DNA from: Streptomyces sp. NRRL F-5123
Lineage (GTDB): Bacteria > Actinomycetota > Actinomycetes > Streptomycetales > Streptomycetaceae
Assembly (NCBI RefSeq): GCF_000721495.1
Contig: NZ_JOHY01000025.1
Location: forward strand, 1 to 64,000
Length of the DNA stretch: 64,000 bases
Direction of reading: 5' to 3'
The notes under the pieces were generated by a model. That model saw only the letters and a list, made by a program, of their open reading frames with translations. It did not search any database and was not told where the DNA came from. Below, piece after piece: positions 45,425 through 54,520 of this stretch (its first letter is position 1; each line of letters starts with the position of its first letter). Made by a program: the position numbers and the translations under genes.

Positions 45425-46984
45425 GTGTTCGATACGCTCTCCGACCGCCTCGCAGCGACGTTCAAGAACCTCCGGGGCAAGGGCCGGCTGTCCGAGGCGG
45501 ACATCGACGCCACGATGCGCGAGATCCGCATCGCCCTGCTGGAAGCCGACGTCGCCCTGCCCGTGGTGCGGGCCTTCGTCGCGAGCGTCAAGCAGCGCGC
45601 GACCGGCGCCGAGGTGTCCCAGGCGCTCAATCCGGCGCAGCAGGTCATCAAGGTCGTCAACGAGGAACTCGTCGGCATCCTCGGCGGCGAGACCCGGCGG
45701 CTGCGCTTCGCCAAGCAGCCACCGACGGTGATCATGCTCGCGGGCCTCCAGGGCGCGGGCAAGACCACCCTGGCGGGCAAGCTCGGCCGCTGGCTCAAGG
45801 GCCAGGGCCACACCCCGCTGCTGGTCGCGTGCGACCTCCAGCGGCCGAACGCGGTGAACCAGCTCAGCGTCGTCGCCGAGCGCGCGGGCGTCGCGGTCTT
45901 CGCGCCCGAGCCGGGCAACGGCGTCGGCGACCCGGTCAAGGTCGCGCAGGACTCCATCGAGTACGCGAAGACGCAGCAGTACGACATCGTCGTCGTCGAC
46001 ACCGCCGGCCGCCTCGGTGTCGACCAGGAGATGATGCAGCAGGCCGCGGACATCCGTGACGCGGTCCGCCCGGACGAGATCCTCTTCGTCGTCGACGCGA
46101 TGATCGGCCAGGACGCGGTCAACACCGCCGAGGCCTTCCGCGACGGTGTCGGCTTCGACGGTGTGGTCCTGTCCAAGCTCGACGGCGACGCGCGCGGCGG
46201 CGCGGCCCTGTCGATCGTGCACGTCACCGGCAAGCAGATCATGTTCGCGTCGAACGGCGAGAAGCTCGACGACTTCGACGCGTTCCACCCGGACCGGATG
46301 GCGTCCCGGATCCTGGGCATGGGCGACGTGCTGTCGCTGATCGAGAAGGCCGAGCAGACCTTCAGCCAGGCCGAGGCCGAGAAGATGGCGGCCAAGCTGG
46401 CGAAGGGCCCCAAGGAGTTCACGCTCGACGACTTCCTGGCCCAGATGGAGCAGGTCCGCAAGATGGGCTCGATCTCCAAGCTGCTCGGCATGCTGCCGGG
46501 CATGGGCCAGATCAAGGACCAGATCAACAACCTCGACGAGAAGGACGTGGACCGCACGGCCGCGATCATCAAGTCGATGACGCCGGGCGAGCGCGCCGAC
46601 CCGCACATCATCAACGGCTCGCGCCGGGCCCGTATCGCCAAGGGCTCGGGTGTCGAGGTCAGCGCGGTCAAGAGCCTGGTCGAGCGGTTCTTCGAGGCGC
46701 GCAAGATGATGTCGCGGATGGCGCAGGGCGGCGGCATGCCGGGCATGCCGGGGATCCCCGGCATGGGCGGCGGGCCCGGGCGGCAGAAGAAGCAGCAGAA
46801 GCAGGCCAAGGGGCGCCGGCAGTCCGGCAACCCGATGAAGCGCAAGGCCGAGGAGGCCGCCGCGGCGGCCCGCCGCGAGGAGCAGCAGAACCAGGGCCCG
46901 GGCCAGGACGGCGGTCCGTTCGGCCTGCCGGGCGGCGGCCAGGACTTCGAACTGCCCGACGAGTTCAAGAAGTTCATGGGCTGA
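45425..46984 (+). CDS. ffh: Signal recognition particle protein Ffh
   Basis: 519 aa. FDTLSDRLAATFKNLRGKGR starts the N domain. The G domain has GLQGAGKTTLAGK (about 108-120), DTAGRLG, SKLDGDARGG and GEKLDDFDAFHPDRMA. The M domain (about 330-435) includes LGMLPGMGQIKDQI, KSMTPGERADPHIING and SRRARIAKGSG, followed by a Met/Gly/Gln-rich tail rather longer than in E. coli. It binds 4.5S RNA and signal sequences and pairs with FtsY. The GTG has only a weak ribosome-binding site. Confidence 0.97.
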   Translation: MFDTLSDRLAATFKNLRGKGRLSEADIDATMREIRIALLEADVALPVVRAFVASVKQRATGAEVSQALNPAQQVIKVVNEELVGILGGETRRLRFAKQPPTVIMLAGLQGAGKTTLAGKLGRWLKGQGHTPLLVACDLQRPNAVNQLSVVAERAGVAVFAPEPGNGVGDPVKVAQDSIEYAKTQQYDIVVVDTAGRLGVDQEMMQQAADIRDAVRPDEILFVVDAMIGQDAVNTAEAFRDGVGFDGVVLSKLDGDARGGAALSIVHVTGKQIMFASNGEKLDDFDAFHPDRMASRILGMGDVLSLIEKAEQTFSQAEAEKMAAKLAKGPKEFTLDDFLAQMEQVRKMGSISKLLGMLPGMGQIKDQINNLDEKDVDRTAAIIKSMTPGERADPHIINGSRRARIAKGSGVEVSAVKSLVERFFEARKMMSRMAQGGGMPGMPGIPGMGGGPGRQKKQQKQAKGRRQSGNPMKRKAEEAAAAARREEQQNQGPGQDGGPFGLPGGGQDFELPDEFKKFMG

Positions 46985-47028
46985 TCCAGGAAGTTCCCGG
47001 GCCGGCCGCGGTCCCGCGCGGGGCCGGG

Positions 47029-47034
47029 GATGAT
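47029..47034 (+). promoter_or_regulatory. -10 box for leaderless acetyltransferase transcript
   Basis: GATGAT lies 6 nt before the ATG at 47041; no Shine-Dalgarno sequence. Confidence 0.4.
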
Positions 47035-47040
47035 GGACGC

Positions 47041-47559
47041 ATGCGCGTATCGATCAGAGAGCCCAGGCCCAGTGACGTCGAGGCCCACCGAGCGGCGGTG
47101 CTGCGCTCGGTGGAGCACCTCAGCCCGTGGAATCCGGTGGAGCCGGACGGGCTGCCGGACCTGCTGCGGCGGCAGGGCCCCGGGCTGCGCACGTTCCTGG
47201 TCCTCGACGACGAGGACGGCGGCATCGTCGGCAAGTGCAACGTCGCCAACATCGTGCTGGCGCGCTTCCGCAACGGCGCCCTCGGCTACGACAGCTACGT
47301 GCCCTACAACGGCACCGGGCGGATGACCGAGGGCCTGCTCCAGATCGTCGACCGCTGCTTCACGGCGGAGGCGGCGGGCGGCCTCGGGCTGCACCGGCTG
47401 GAGATCAGCGTCCAGCCGGACAACGTCCGCTCCATCGCCATGGCCAAGCGGCTCGGCTTCCGGCACGAGGGCTTCTCGCCGCGGATGCTCTACATCAACG
47501 ACGCCTGGCGGGACCACGAGCGCTTCGCCCTGACGGTCGAGGAGTGGCCGGGGCTGTAG
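47041..47559 (+). CDS. GNAT N-acetyltransferase, RimJ/RimL type
   Basis: 172 aa, a complete single GNAT domain. VSIREPRPSDVEAHRAAVLR opens the fold, acetyl-CoA motif A is visible as YNGTGRMTEGLLQIV, and GLHRLEISVQPDNVRSIAMA followed by KRLGFRHEGFSPRMLYIN is the C-terminal signature of RimJ/RimL-like enzymes. The substrate (ribosomal protein N-terminus or small molecule) cannot be assigned. Its only neighbours of similar orientation are housekeeping genes. Confidence 0.9.
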   Translation: MRVSIREPRPSDVEAHRAAVLRSVEHLSPWNPVEPDGLPDLLRRQGPGLRTFLVLDDEDGGIVGKCNVANIVLARFRNGALGYDSYVPYNGTGRMTEGLLQIVDRCFTAEAAGGLGLHRLEISVQPDNVRSIAMAKRLGFRHEGFSPRMLYINDAWRDHERFALTVEEWPGL

Positions 47560-47626
47560 CGGAAGGGGCCCGGCTCCCGCTGCTGGGGCGCCGGCCTCCG
47601 GTCCGGTCCCGGCCGTGGTCCCGGCC

Positions 47627-48148
47627 TCAGCCGAGCAGCGGTGCGAGCCCGCCCGTGCGGCGGGCCAGCGCCTCCAGTTCGTCCAGCGCGCGCACGGCCC
47701 GCGCCGCGGCGTCCGGGTCGCGCCCCGCGAGCCCGCTCGCGGCGAACTCGTCCTCGTCCAGCCGCAGCACGGTGCCGCCGTCGGCGGACACCCACAGGTC
47801 GAGGTCCAGGTCCTCCGACGTCAGCTCGCCGCCGGCGACGGCCACCGGGCGGGTGATGTCGCAGTACCAGCCCTTGAGCCCGCCCTGCGGGCCGCGCACC
47901 TCCTTGACGGCGAACCAGCGGTCGCGCCAGTAGTGCTCGGTGAAGACGTCACCGGGTGCGAAGGCGACGAAGCCGAAGTCGCGGGTGTGCGGCAGCGACC
48001 AGGGCGCGGTGACGGTCACCCGGACGCCGTCGTCGGCGGTGACGGTCGCGGGGTAGCGGACCTTCTCGCGGCCGGCCTTGACCAGGCGGACGGTGACCGG
48101 GGTGCCGGGCGGCAGCGGCACGGGGGAGTCGGGCACGGTGGCGGACAT
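47627..48148 (-). CDS. DUF402 family protein
   Basis: 173 aa. MSATVPDSPVPLPPGTPVTV follows GTGAGGGC. The DUF402 barrel is recognisable from FAPGDVFTEHYWRDRWFAV, GLKGWYCDITRP and LDLDLWVSADGGTVLRLDED, including the conserved acidic and Tyr residues. Relatives include the FomD nucleoside diphosphatase and RNA-processing-associated domains, so a metal-dependent hydrolase is plausible. It is antisense and convergent with the acetyltransferase. A longer in-frame start 12 codons upstream lacks a ribosome-binding site. Confidence 0.85.
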   Translation of the reverse strand: MSATVPDSPVPLPPGTPVTVRLVKAGREKVRYPATVTADDGVRVTVTAPWSLPHTRDFGFVAFAPGDVFTEHYWRDRWFAVKEVRGPQGGLKGWYCDITRPVAVAGGELTSEDLDLDLWVSADGGTVLRLDEDEFAASGLAGRDPDAAARAVRALDELEALARRTGGLAPLLG

Positions 48149-48208
48149 GCCCTCACCCTCGCGGACGCCGCGCCCGGCGGCCACCGGTTTACCGGCCCCC
48201 GGAGCCGG

Positions 48209-49156
48209 TCAGGCGCGGGCGACCAGGTAGCGGAAGACGTTCTCCATCCGGACCGTGCCGTCCCGGCGCCGGTACGGGTGCAGGGCCTCTGCTAGTTCCT
48301 TCTCCACCTGCTGCGGGTCGGTCGCGGCCACCGCCGAGTCGAACAGCCCCGTCGACAGCAGCCCGCGCACCGCCGCGGCCTGGTCCGGATAGCCGAACGG
48401 GCAGGCCACCCGCCCCGACCCGTCCGGGTGCAGGCCCGCCTCCGCGGCCAGGTCCTCCAGGTCGTCCCGGCCGCTGAACCGCGGTACGGGGCCGGCGGGA
48501 CAGGCGTCCGTGCGGGTGCCTGTGCCTGTGCGGGTGCCTGCGCCTGTGCCTGCGCCGTCCGGGCCGCTGCCGCCGCGGGGTTCGGCGAGCCGGGCGGCGA
48601 CCCGCAGCACCGCGGCGGCCGCGCAGCGCTCGGGCGGCCCCCACCCGGCGAGCACCACGGCGCTGCCCTTGCACGCGGTCGCGGCGACGGCGGCCAGCGC
48701 GGGCCGCAGCGCGCCCGCGGGCACCGCCGGGTCGAGGGCGGTGACCACGCCGTACCCCGCGCCGCGCAGCCCGGCGGCGTCCGGCGTGCCGGGGCGCAGC
48801 CGGAACGGCTCGGCAATGTGCGGAGCCTCGGCAGTATGCGCGGGCCCGGCAATGTGCGCCGGCTCGGCAATATGCGCGTCCGCCCGTAATGTGCCGAGCC
48901 GTTCGCGGGCCAGCCGCAGCCGGGCGGGGTCGGTGTCGTATCCGGTGACCACGGCGCCCCGGGCCGCCGCGAGCAGCAGGGCGAGCCCCGAACCGCAGTT
49001 GAGCGCCAGCAGCCGGGTGCCGGGGCCGACGCCGAGCCGCTCGTGCACGGCGTCGTAGAGCGGTACGAGCATGCGCTCCTGGATCTCGGCCCAGTCGCGT
49101 GCCCGGTCGGTGTGTGCCTTCGCAGGCCTGGATCCGCGATAGAGGGTAGGTGCCAT
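48209..49156 (-). CDS. SAM-dependent methyltransferase-like protein
   Basis: 315 aa from MAPTLYRGSRPAKAHTDRAR. The Rossmann SAM site appears as RLLALNCGSGLALLLAAARG followed by VVTGYDTDPARLRLARERL. The motif-I Asp is replaced by Asn (LNCGSG), and no catalytic motif is clear. Between about 120 and 145 lies a degenerate AHIAEP/AHIAGP repeat, and near 215-235 a GTGTRTD-like repeat, both low complexity. The ending DGTVRMENVFRYLVARA is typical of a conserved actinobacterial family. It is divergent from proS. Substrate unknown. Confidence 0.75.
   Translation of the reverse strand: MAPTLYRGSRPAKAHTDRARDWAEIQERMLVPLYDAVHERLGVGPGTRLLALNCGSGLALLLAAARGAVVTGYDTDPARLRLARERLGTLRADAHIAEPAHIAGPAHTAEAPHIAEPFRLRPGTPDAAGLRGAGYGVVTALDPAVPAGALRPALAAVAATACKGSAVVLAGWGPPERCAAAAVLRVAARLAEPRGGSGPDGAGTGAGTRTGTGTRTDACPAGPVPRFSGRDDLEDLAAEAGLHPDGSGRVACPFGYPDQAAAVRGLLSTGLFDSAVAATDPQQVEKELAEALHPYRRRDGTVRMENVFRYLVARA
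48505..48575. repeat. 6-bp-phase minisatellite in the methyltransferase gene
   Basis: Imperfect repeats of GCCTGTGCCTGTGC and GGGTGCCTGCG encode the Gly/Thr/Arg-rich low-complexity stretch. The unit keeps the frame. Confidence 0.65.
48808..48885. repeat. 18-bp degenerate repeat in the methyltransferase gene
   Basis: Units around GGCAATGTGCGC CGGCTC are repeated about four times and encode AHIAEP-like hexapeptides. Confidence 0.65.
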
Positions 49157-49352
49157 CGAAGCCCCAATCAGCCGCGCTCCGCCGTGAGCCCCCGTGGGAA
49201 TGTGTGCCGCCTTCGTCCCCCGAGAGCCAGACAACTGCTGTTTGCGGGCGCCGTCCAGGGGCGGCGGGAGGCGTTTTCGGCCCGTTCCGCACCCGTCCCC
49301 GCGGGCGTAACCGATTCGGAGTCCGACGGCCTCGCCCCGTACCATCGCCTGC

Positions 49353-50765
49353 ATGGCAAAGGCTCCCGTTCTCACCCCCCAGGCGGACGACTTCCCGCGC
49401 TGGTACCAGGATCTGATCAACAAGGCAGAACTGGCCGACAACGGCCCGGTCCGCGGCACCATGGTCATTCGACCGTACGGCTACGGCCTGTGGGAGCGGA
49501 TGCAGCAGGACATGGACGCGCGCATCAAGCAGGCGGGTGCGCAGAACGCTTACTTCCCGCTCTTCATCCCGCAGTCCTACCTGGCCCGTGAGGCCGAGCA
49601 CGTCGAGGGCTTCGCGCCGGAGCTGGCCGTCGTCACGCACGGCGGTGGCAAGGACCTGGAAGAGCCGGTCGTGGTGCGCCCCACGTCCGAGACGATCATC
49701 AACGAGTACTTCTCCAAGTGGGTGCAGAGCTACCGGGACCTGCCGCTGCTGATCAACCAGTGGGCGAACGTGGTGCGGTGGGAGATGCGGCCGCGGCTCT
49801 TCCTGCGCACGAGTGAGTTCCTCTGGCAGGAGGGCCACACCGCGCACGCCACGTACGAGGACGCGCGCGACTACGCCGCGAAGATCCACCGCGAGGTCTA
49901 CGCGGACTTCATGACCGAGGTGCTGGCGATGGACGTGGTCCTGGGCCGCAAGACGGCCAAGGAGCGCTTCGCCGGGGCCATCAACACCCTCACGCTCGAA
50001 GGCATGATGGGCGACGGCAAGGCCCTGCAGATGGGCACCAGCCACGAGCTGGGCCAGAACTTCGCGAAGGCCTTCCACACCCAGTACCTGTCAGCGGAAG
50101 GCGAGCAGGAGCACGTCTGGCAGACCTCGTGGGGCAGCAGCACCCGCATGGTCGGCGGCCTCATCATGATGCACGGCGACGACAACGGGCTCCGGGTGCC
50201 GCCGCGGCTGGCGCCGGTGCAGGTCGTGGTGCTGGCGATCAAGGGCGACGACGCGGTCGTGGCCAAGGTGCGCGAGGTCGGCGAGACGCTGACGGCCGCC
50301 GGGCTGCGGGTCGTGGTCGACGACCGCACCGACACCCCGTTCGGCCGCCGTGCGGTCGACTGGGAGCTCAAGGGCGTCCCGGCCCGGGTCGAGATCGGCC
50401 CGCGCGACCTGGAGGCCGGCACCGCGATGCTCGCCCGCCGGATCCCCGGGGGCAAGGAGCCGGTCGCGCTGGACGCGCTCGCGGCGCTGCTGCCCGGGCT
50501 GCTGGAGGAGGACCAGGCGCAGCTGCTGCGCGAGTCCCGCGAGCGCCGGGAATCCCGCACTGTGGACGTCACCGGTATCGACGAGGCAGCCGAGGCCGCG
50601 GCCGACGGCTGGGCTCGCATCCCGTGGGCGGATCTCGGTCCCGAGGGCGAGGCGAAGCTCGCCGAGCAGGGCGTTTCGGTGCGCTGCCTGGTCGGCGCGG
50701 ACGGCGAGGTGCCGGACGCGGACGACGCGCCGGGCGCGCTGGCGGTCGTGGCGCGGGCCTACTAG
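49353..50765 (+). CDS. proS: Prolyl-tRNA synthetase, archaeal/eukaryotic-type (ProS type 3)
   Basis: 470 aa class II synthetase. The N-terminal DFPRWYQDLINKAELAD, HGGGKDLEEPVVVRPTSE, motif 2 around RWEMRPRLFLRTSEFLWQEG and motif 3 near TSWGSSTRMVGGLIMMHGDD, plus a C-terminus ending in tyrosine (VVARAY), identify the short, archaeal/eukaryotic-like ProRS. The large editing insertion of the long bacterial form is absent: the spacing between motifs 2 and 3 is short. Anticodon-binding segment VVVLAIKGDDAVVAKVRE lies near 290-305. Streptomycetes usually carry a bacterial-type ProRS elsewhere (recollection), so this may be a second copy or the only one. It is divergent from the methyltransferase gene. 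Confidence 0.92.
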   Translation: MAKAPVLTPQADDFPRWYQDLINKAELADNGPVRGTMVIRPYGYGLWERMQQDMDARIKQAGAQNAYFPLFIPQSYLAREAEHVEGFAPELAVVTHGGGKDLEEPVVVRPTSETIINEYFSKWVQSYRDLPLLINQWANVVRWEMRPRLFLRTSEFLWQEGHTAHATYEDARDYAAKIHREVYADFMTEVLAMDVVLGRKTAKERFAGAINTLTLEGMMGDGKALQMGTSHELGQNFAKAFHTQYLSAEGEQEHVWQTSWGSSTRMVGGLIMMHGDDNGLRVPPRLAPVQVVVLAIKGDDAVVAKVREVGETLTAAGLRVVVDDRTDTPFGRRAVDWELKGVPARVEIGPRDLEAGTAMLARRIPGGKEPVALDALAALLPGLLEEDQAQLLRESRERRESRTVDVTGIDEAAEAAADGWARIPWADLGPEGEAKLAEQGVSVRCLVGADGEVPDADDAPGALAVVARAY

Positions 50766-50815
50766 CGTCCGCTGACCGAAAACGCACGTACGTAATACGT
50801 GGTTCGTCCGTCCGT

Positions 50816-50859
50816 GGGGCGGGTGCGCAGGTTCCTCACCGTCCTCCGCACCCGCCCCT
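50816..50859. terminator. Terminator hairpin after proS
   Basis: GGGGCGGGTGCGCAGG and CCTCCGCACCCGCCCC pair over 15-16 bp (one mismatched position) around a short loop (TTCCTCACCGT region). Confidence 0.7.
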
Positions 50860-50986
50860 CGTCATGCCCATCCCATGCGCATCATCCGTCATCATCCGCA
50901 CATCAACCGGAACTGACCGATCAGTGCAAATTAATTGGGCTGGCCCGGAATAGGAACACCGGGAGCATCCGGCTCGTTGTCACGGC

Positions 50987-51577
50987 GTGAGCACGACACC
51001 ACCTGTCCTTGCCGCCGAGCTGGCAGTCGCCTGGGCCGACATTCAACGGCACCACCCCGAGCTGCCCGATCTGGCCGCACCCGAATCCCTGATCGGAGAG
51101 TCGTCGTCCGCCTGCGGAACCGAACTCTCCTTCGAGAGGCTGCTGCACGAGGCCGTGCACGGCATCGCCGCGGCCCGCGGCATCCGTGACACCTCGCGTG
51201 CCGGCCGTTATCACAACCGCCGTTTCCTGGCCATCGCCGACGAGATGGGCCTCGACCACGCCGACGAGCCGCACCCCAGCAGCGGCTTCTCCCTCGTGGT
51301 GATGCGCCCGGAGACCCGTAAGCGATATCGGCCGACCATCGAGCGGCTGCAGCGCGCCCTCAAGGCGCACACCGTGGCAACGACCGCCGACACCGCGCGC
51401 TCCTTCCGCGGCCCGGCCGCGCGGCACGGCTCGTCGGGCGGCGGTGTCCGGGTCAAGGCCGTCTGCGACTGCGGGCGCAATGTCCGGGTGGTGCCGTCCG
51501 TGCTGGCCCAGGCGCCCATCATGTGCGGTGCCTGCGGGCAGCCCTTCCGGATCCCCGAGGTCGTGGGTGTCGCCTGA
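50987..51577 (+). CDS. SprT-like zinc metalloprotease-domain protein
   Basis: 196 aa. The zincin motif HEAVH (H54, E55, H58) is followed by a third ligand candidate H76 in [17 protein letters not shown], the spacing used by SprT/Spartan. A C-terminal zinc ribbon has C160, C162, C180 and C183 (CDCGRNVR and MCGACGQPF). SprT-family proteins degrade DNA-protein crosslinks or aggregated proteins, although catalysis here is untested. No good Shine-Dalgarno sequence precedes the GTG. It stands alone between proS and rpsP. Confidence 0.8.
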   Translation: MSTTPPVLAAELAVAWADIQRHHPELPDLAAPESLIGESSSACGTELSFERLLHEAVHGIAAARGIRDTSRAGRYHNRRFLAIADEMGLDHADEPHPSSGFSLVVMRPETRKRYRPTIERLQRALKAHTVATTADTARSFRGPAARHGSSGGGVRVKAVCDCGRNVRVVPSVLAQAPIMCGACGQPFRIPEVVGVA

Positions 51578-51579
51578 GT

Positions 51580-51620
51580 GTGGCAGAATGGCCAGCTGAG
51601 AACTCGACAGCCGTGCAGGA
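51580..51620 (+). promoter_or_regulatory. Likely rpsP operon promoter
   Basis: CAGAAT in TGTGGCAGAATGGCC (about 51583-51597) is a -10-like hexamer about 135 nt upstream of rpsP; a long leader with an AGGAG follows. Position and spacing suit ribosomal-operon promoters, but no strong -35 is seen. Confidence 0.35.
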
Positions 51621-51726
51621 ACCCTCTCTCCTTCGGCTGACGCGTCCACCGGGCGCCCGACTCCCGCAACCCCACGTGGAAGCTCGTTGTGCCCAAACAC
51701 GTCAAAAACCAGGAGAATCCACTCCC

Positions 51727-52170
51727 GTGGCAGTCAAGATCAAGCTGAAGCGTCTGGGCAAGATCCGTTCGCCTCACTACCGCATCGTCGTCGCCGACTC
51801 CCGTACCCGCCGTGACGGCCGGGCCATCGAGGAGATCGGCCTGTACCACCCGGTGCAGAACCCGTCGCGTATCGAGGTCGACTCGGACCGCGCGCAGTAC
51901 TGGCTCTCCGTCGGCGCCCAGCCGACCGAGCCGGTGCTCGCCATCCTGAAGCTCACCGGCGACTGGCAGAAGTACAAGGGCCTGGAGGCCCCCGCGCCGC
52001 TGCTGGTCGCGGAGCCCAAGGCCGACAAGCGCGCCCTGTTCGAGGCCGCGGCCAAGGACACCGCCGACGAGCCCAAGGGCGAGGCGATCACGCCGAAGGC
52101 CAAGAAGGCCGACAAGAAGGCCGACGACGCCGCCGAGGCCCCGGCCGCGGCTGAGTCCACCGAGGCCTGA
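51727..52170 (+). CDS. rpsP: 30S ribosomal protein S16
   Basis: 147 aa. [20 protein letters not shown] is the family N-terminus (from GTG) and the fold ends near residue 110. The rest is a Lys/Ala/Asp-rich tail ([19 protein letters not shown]) longer than in E. coli S16 (82 aa), a pattern seen in actinobacteria. It heads the rpsP-khpA-rimM-trmD-rplS operon. Confidence 0.96.
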   Translation: MAVKIKLKRLGKIRSPHYRIVVADSRTRRDGRAIEEIGLYHPVQNPSRIEVDSDRAQYWLSVGAQPTEPVLAILKLTGDWQKYKGLEAPAPLLVAEPKADKRALFEAAAKDTADEPKGEAITPKAKKADKKADDAAEAPAAAESTEA

Positions 52171-52172
52171 GC

Positions 52173-52412
52173 GTGCTTGAGGAGGCTCTTGAGCACCTCG
52201 TGAAGGGCATCGTCGACAACCCCGACGATGTGCAGGTGGACATGCGCACCCTGCGTCGCGGCAACGTGCTGGAGGTCCGGGTGCACCCCGACGACCTCGG
52301 CAAGGTGATCGGCCGCAACGGCCGTACCGCCCGCGCGCTGCGCACGGTCGTGGGCGCGCTCGGCGGGCGCGGCATCCGCGTCGACCTCGTCGACGTCGAC
52401 CAGGTGCGCTGA
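52173..52412 (+). CDS. khpA: KH-domain RNA-binding protein KhpA
   Basis: 79 aa, GTG 2 nt after the rpsP stop. A single KH fold: LEEALEHLVKGIVDNPDDVQ, GxxG loop VIGRNGRTARALRTVV and DLVDVDQVR. KhpA-type proteins bind RNA and associate with KhpB/Jag to control cell growth. It sits in the rpsP-rimM gap as in most actinobacteria. Confidence 0.92.
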   Translation: MLEEALEHLVKGIVDNPDDVQVDMRTLRRGNVLEVRVHPDDLGKVIGRNGRTARALRTVVGALGGRGIRVDLVDVDQVR

Positions 52413-52553
52413 CCGCCCGCCGTACCGCACGAATCACCGGCTCGGGCCGGGGGTGGCGCTGCCGCTCCCGGCCCGAGCCGTCTGACGTACCCGCCCCGGC
52501 CGCCGAGGGGAGGGCACGCCCCCCTGAGGCACGCACGAGAGGTGAAGCGCTCC

Positions 52554-53168
52554 ATGCAGCTGGTAGTCGGCAGGATCGGCCGCGCCCACGGCATCAAGGG
52601 CGAGGTGAGCGTGGAGGTGCGCACCGACGAGCCCGAGCTGAGGCTCGCGCCCGGTGCCGTCCTCGCCACCGACCCGGCCGCCACAGGGCCGCTGACCATC
52701 GCCACCGGGCGGGTGCACAGCGGCCGGCTGATGCTGCGCTTCGAGGGCGTCAGCGACCGCAGCGGCGCCGAGGCGCTGCGCAACACCCTGCTGATCGCCG
52801 AGGTCGACCCGGAGGAGACGCCGGAGGACCCGGAGGAGTTCTACGACCACCAGCTGATCGACCTGGACGTCGTCACGACCGACGGCCGCGAGATCGGCCG
52901 GATCAGCGAGATCAGCCACCTGCCCTACCAGGACCTGCTGGTCGTGGCCCGGCCGGACGGCAGCGAGGTGCTGGTGCCCTTCGTCGCCGAGATCGTGCCG
53001 GAGATCGACCTGGAGGAGCAGCGCGCGGTCATCGACCCGCCGCCCGGCCTGCTCGACGACGAACCCCAGGACGAACTCCAGGAAGAGCCCGAGGACGCTC
53101 CGGAGGACGCGGCAGGAGATGCCGGGGACGCCGGGGACGCCCCGCGGGGTGCGGCGGACGGCGGCTGA
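52554..53168 (+). CDS. rimM: Ribosome maturation factor RimM
   Basis: 204 aa, starting [20 protein letters not shown]. Two-domain RimM with a PRC-barrel: [13 protein letters not shown] and [44 protein letters not shown] mark the domains. Beyond about residue 168 it has an acidic tail [20 protein letters not shown] ending in Gly/Asp repeats. It binds S19 for 30S assembly. GAGAGG upstream. trmD starts 1 nt after its stop. Confidence 0.95.
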   Translation: MQLVVGRIGRAHGIKGEVSVEVRTDEPELRLAPGAVLATDPAATGPLTIATGRVHSGRLMLRFEGVSDRSGAEALRNTLLIAEVDPEETPEDPEEFYDHQLIDLDVVTTDGREIGRISEISHLPYQDLLVVARPDGSEVLVPFVAEIVPEIDLEEQRAVIDPPPGLLDDEPQDELQEEPEDAPEDAAGDAGDAGDAPRGAADGG

Positions 53169-53169
53169 C

Positions 53170-53991
53170 ATGCGGATCGACGTCGTCACGATCTTCCCCG
53201 AGTACCTGGAGCCGCTGAACGTCTCGCTGGTCGGCAAGGCCCGCGCCGCCGGGCGGCTGGACGTGCGCGTGCACGACCTGCGCGCGTGGGCGTACGACCG
53301 CCACAACACCGTCGACGACACCCCGTACGGCGGCGGCCCCGGCATGGTCATGATGACCGGGCCGTGGGGCGAGGCGCTCGACGCCACCCTGGCTGCGGGA
53401 TACGAGGCGGGCGCCGGCCGCCCCGCCCTCGTCGTCCCCACCCCGAGCGGGCGGCCCTTCACCCAGCAGCTCGCCGGCGAGCTGGCCGCGCGCCCCTGGC
53501 TGATCTTCGCGCCCGCCCGCTACGAGGGCATCGACACCCGCGTCACCGACGAGTACCGCACCCGGATGCCGGTGTACGAGGTCTCCATCGGCGACTACGT
53601 GCTGGCCGGCGGCGAGGCCGCGGTTCTGGTCGTGACGGAGGCGGTGGCCCGGCTGCTGCCCGGCGTGCTCGGCAACGCCCAGTCGCACCGGGACGACTCC
53701 TTCGCCCCCGGCGCCATGGCCGACCTGCTGGAGGGCCCCGTCTACACCAAGCCCCCGCAGTGGCGGGGCCGCGGCATCCCCGACGTGCTGCTCAGCGGCC
53801 ACCACGGCAAGATCGCCCGCTGGCGGCGCGACGAGGCGCTGCGCCGCACCGTCGCCCACCGCCCCGACCTGATCCGGCGCTGCGACCCGGCCGCCTTCGA
53901 CCGGAAGGACCGGGAGATGCTGAGCATCCTGGGCTGGCAGCAGGGCCCGGACGGGCGATTTGGGCCGAGCCCGCACGTCATGGAAGAATGA
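53170..53991 (+). CDS. trmD: tRNA (guanine37-N1)-methyltransferase
   Basis: 273 aa SPOUT methyltransferase. [20 protein letters not shown] starts it; [44 protein letters not shown] (SAM knot) and the C-terminal [18 protein letters not shown] follow. It methylates G37 next to proline and some leucine/arginine anticodons to prevent frameshifting. The ATG is 1 nt after the rimM stop. Confidence 0.97.
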   Translation: MRIDVVTIFPEYLEPLNVSLVGKARAAGRLDVRVHDLRAWAYDRHNTVDDTPYGGGPGMVMMTGPWGEALDATLAAGYEAGAGRPALVVPTPSGRPFTQQLAGELAARPWLIFAPARYEGIDTRVTDEYRTRMPVYEVSIGDYVLAGGEAAVLVVTEAVARLLPGVLGNAQSHRDDSFAPGAMADLLEGPVYTKPPQWRGRGIPDVLLSGHHGKIARWRRDEALRRTVAHRPDLIRRCDPAAFDRKDREMLSILGWQQGPDGRFGPSPHVMEE

Positions 53992-54124
53992 GCGGCTGCT
54001 GCCGGTCCGGCGCGCGCCCCTGCCACAGGGGGAACGACGCCCGCCACCACCGGTCGCCAAACACCTCATCCGATTTGATGTTCCGCCGATGACCTGTGGC
54101 ATCGGCGAGGAAGCAGACACCGAC

Positions 54125-54475
54125 ATGGCCAACCTGATCGCGGACGTCAACAGCGCGTCGCTGCGCAGCGACATCCCCGCCTTCCGCCCCGGCGACACCG
54201 TCAACGTCCACGTGCGCGTCATCGAGGGCAACCGCTCCCGTGTGCAGCAGTTCAAGGGCGTCGTCATCCGCCGCCAGGGCGCGGGCATCAGCGAGACCTT
54301 CACCGTCCGCAAGGTCAGCTTCTCGGTCGGCGTCGAGCGCACCTTCCCCGTGCACACCCCGATCGTGGAGAAGATCGAGGTCGTGACCCGCGGTGACGTC
54401 CGCCGCGCCAAGCTCTACTACCTGCGCGAGCTGCGGGGCAAGGCCGCGAAGATCAAGGAGAAGCGCGAGAACTGA
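54125..54475 (+). CDS. rplS: 50S ribosomal protein L19
   Basis: 116 aa. [20 protein letters not shown] and [19 protein letters not shown] and [20 protein letters not shown] are diagnostic, ending in KIKEKREN. It forms the inter-subunit bridge at the A site. GAGGAAG precedes it. It ends the rpsP operon. Confidence 0.98.
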   Translation: MANLIADVNSASLRSDIPAFRPGDTVNVHVRVIEGNRSRVQQFKGVVIRRQGAGISETFTVRKVSFSVGVERTFPVHTPIVEKIEVVTRGDVRRAKLYYLRELRGKAAKIKEKREN

Positions 54476-54505
54476 GCGCGTCGCGGGCCGTCCGCGGCGG
54501 CCGGA

Positions 54506-54511
54506 TAGGCT
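54506..54511 (+). promoter_or_regulatory. -10 box for leaderless first signal peptidase transcript
   Basis: TAGGCT is 9 nt before the ATG at 54521. Confidence 0.5.
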
Positions 54512-54520
54512 CTGGCCCCG

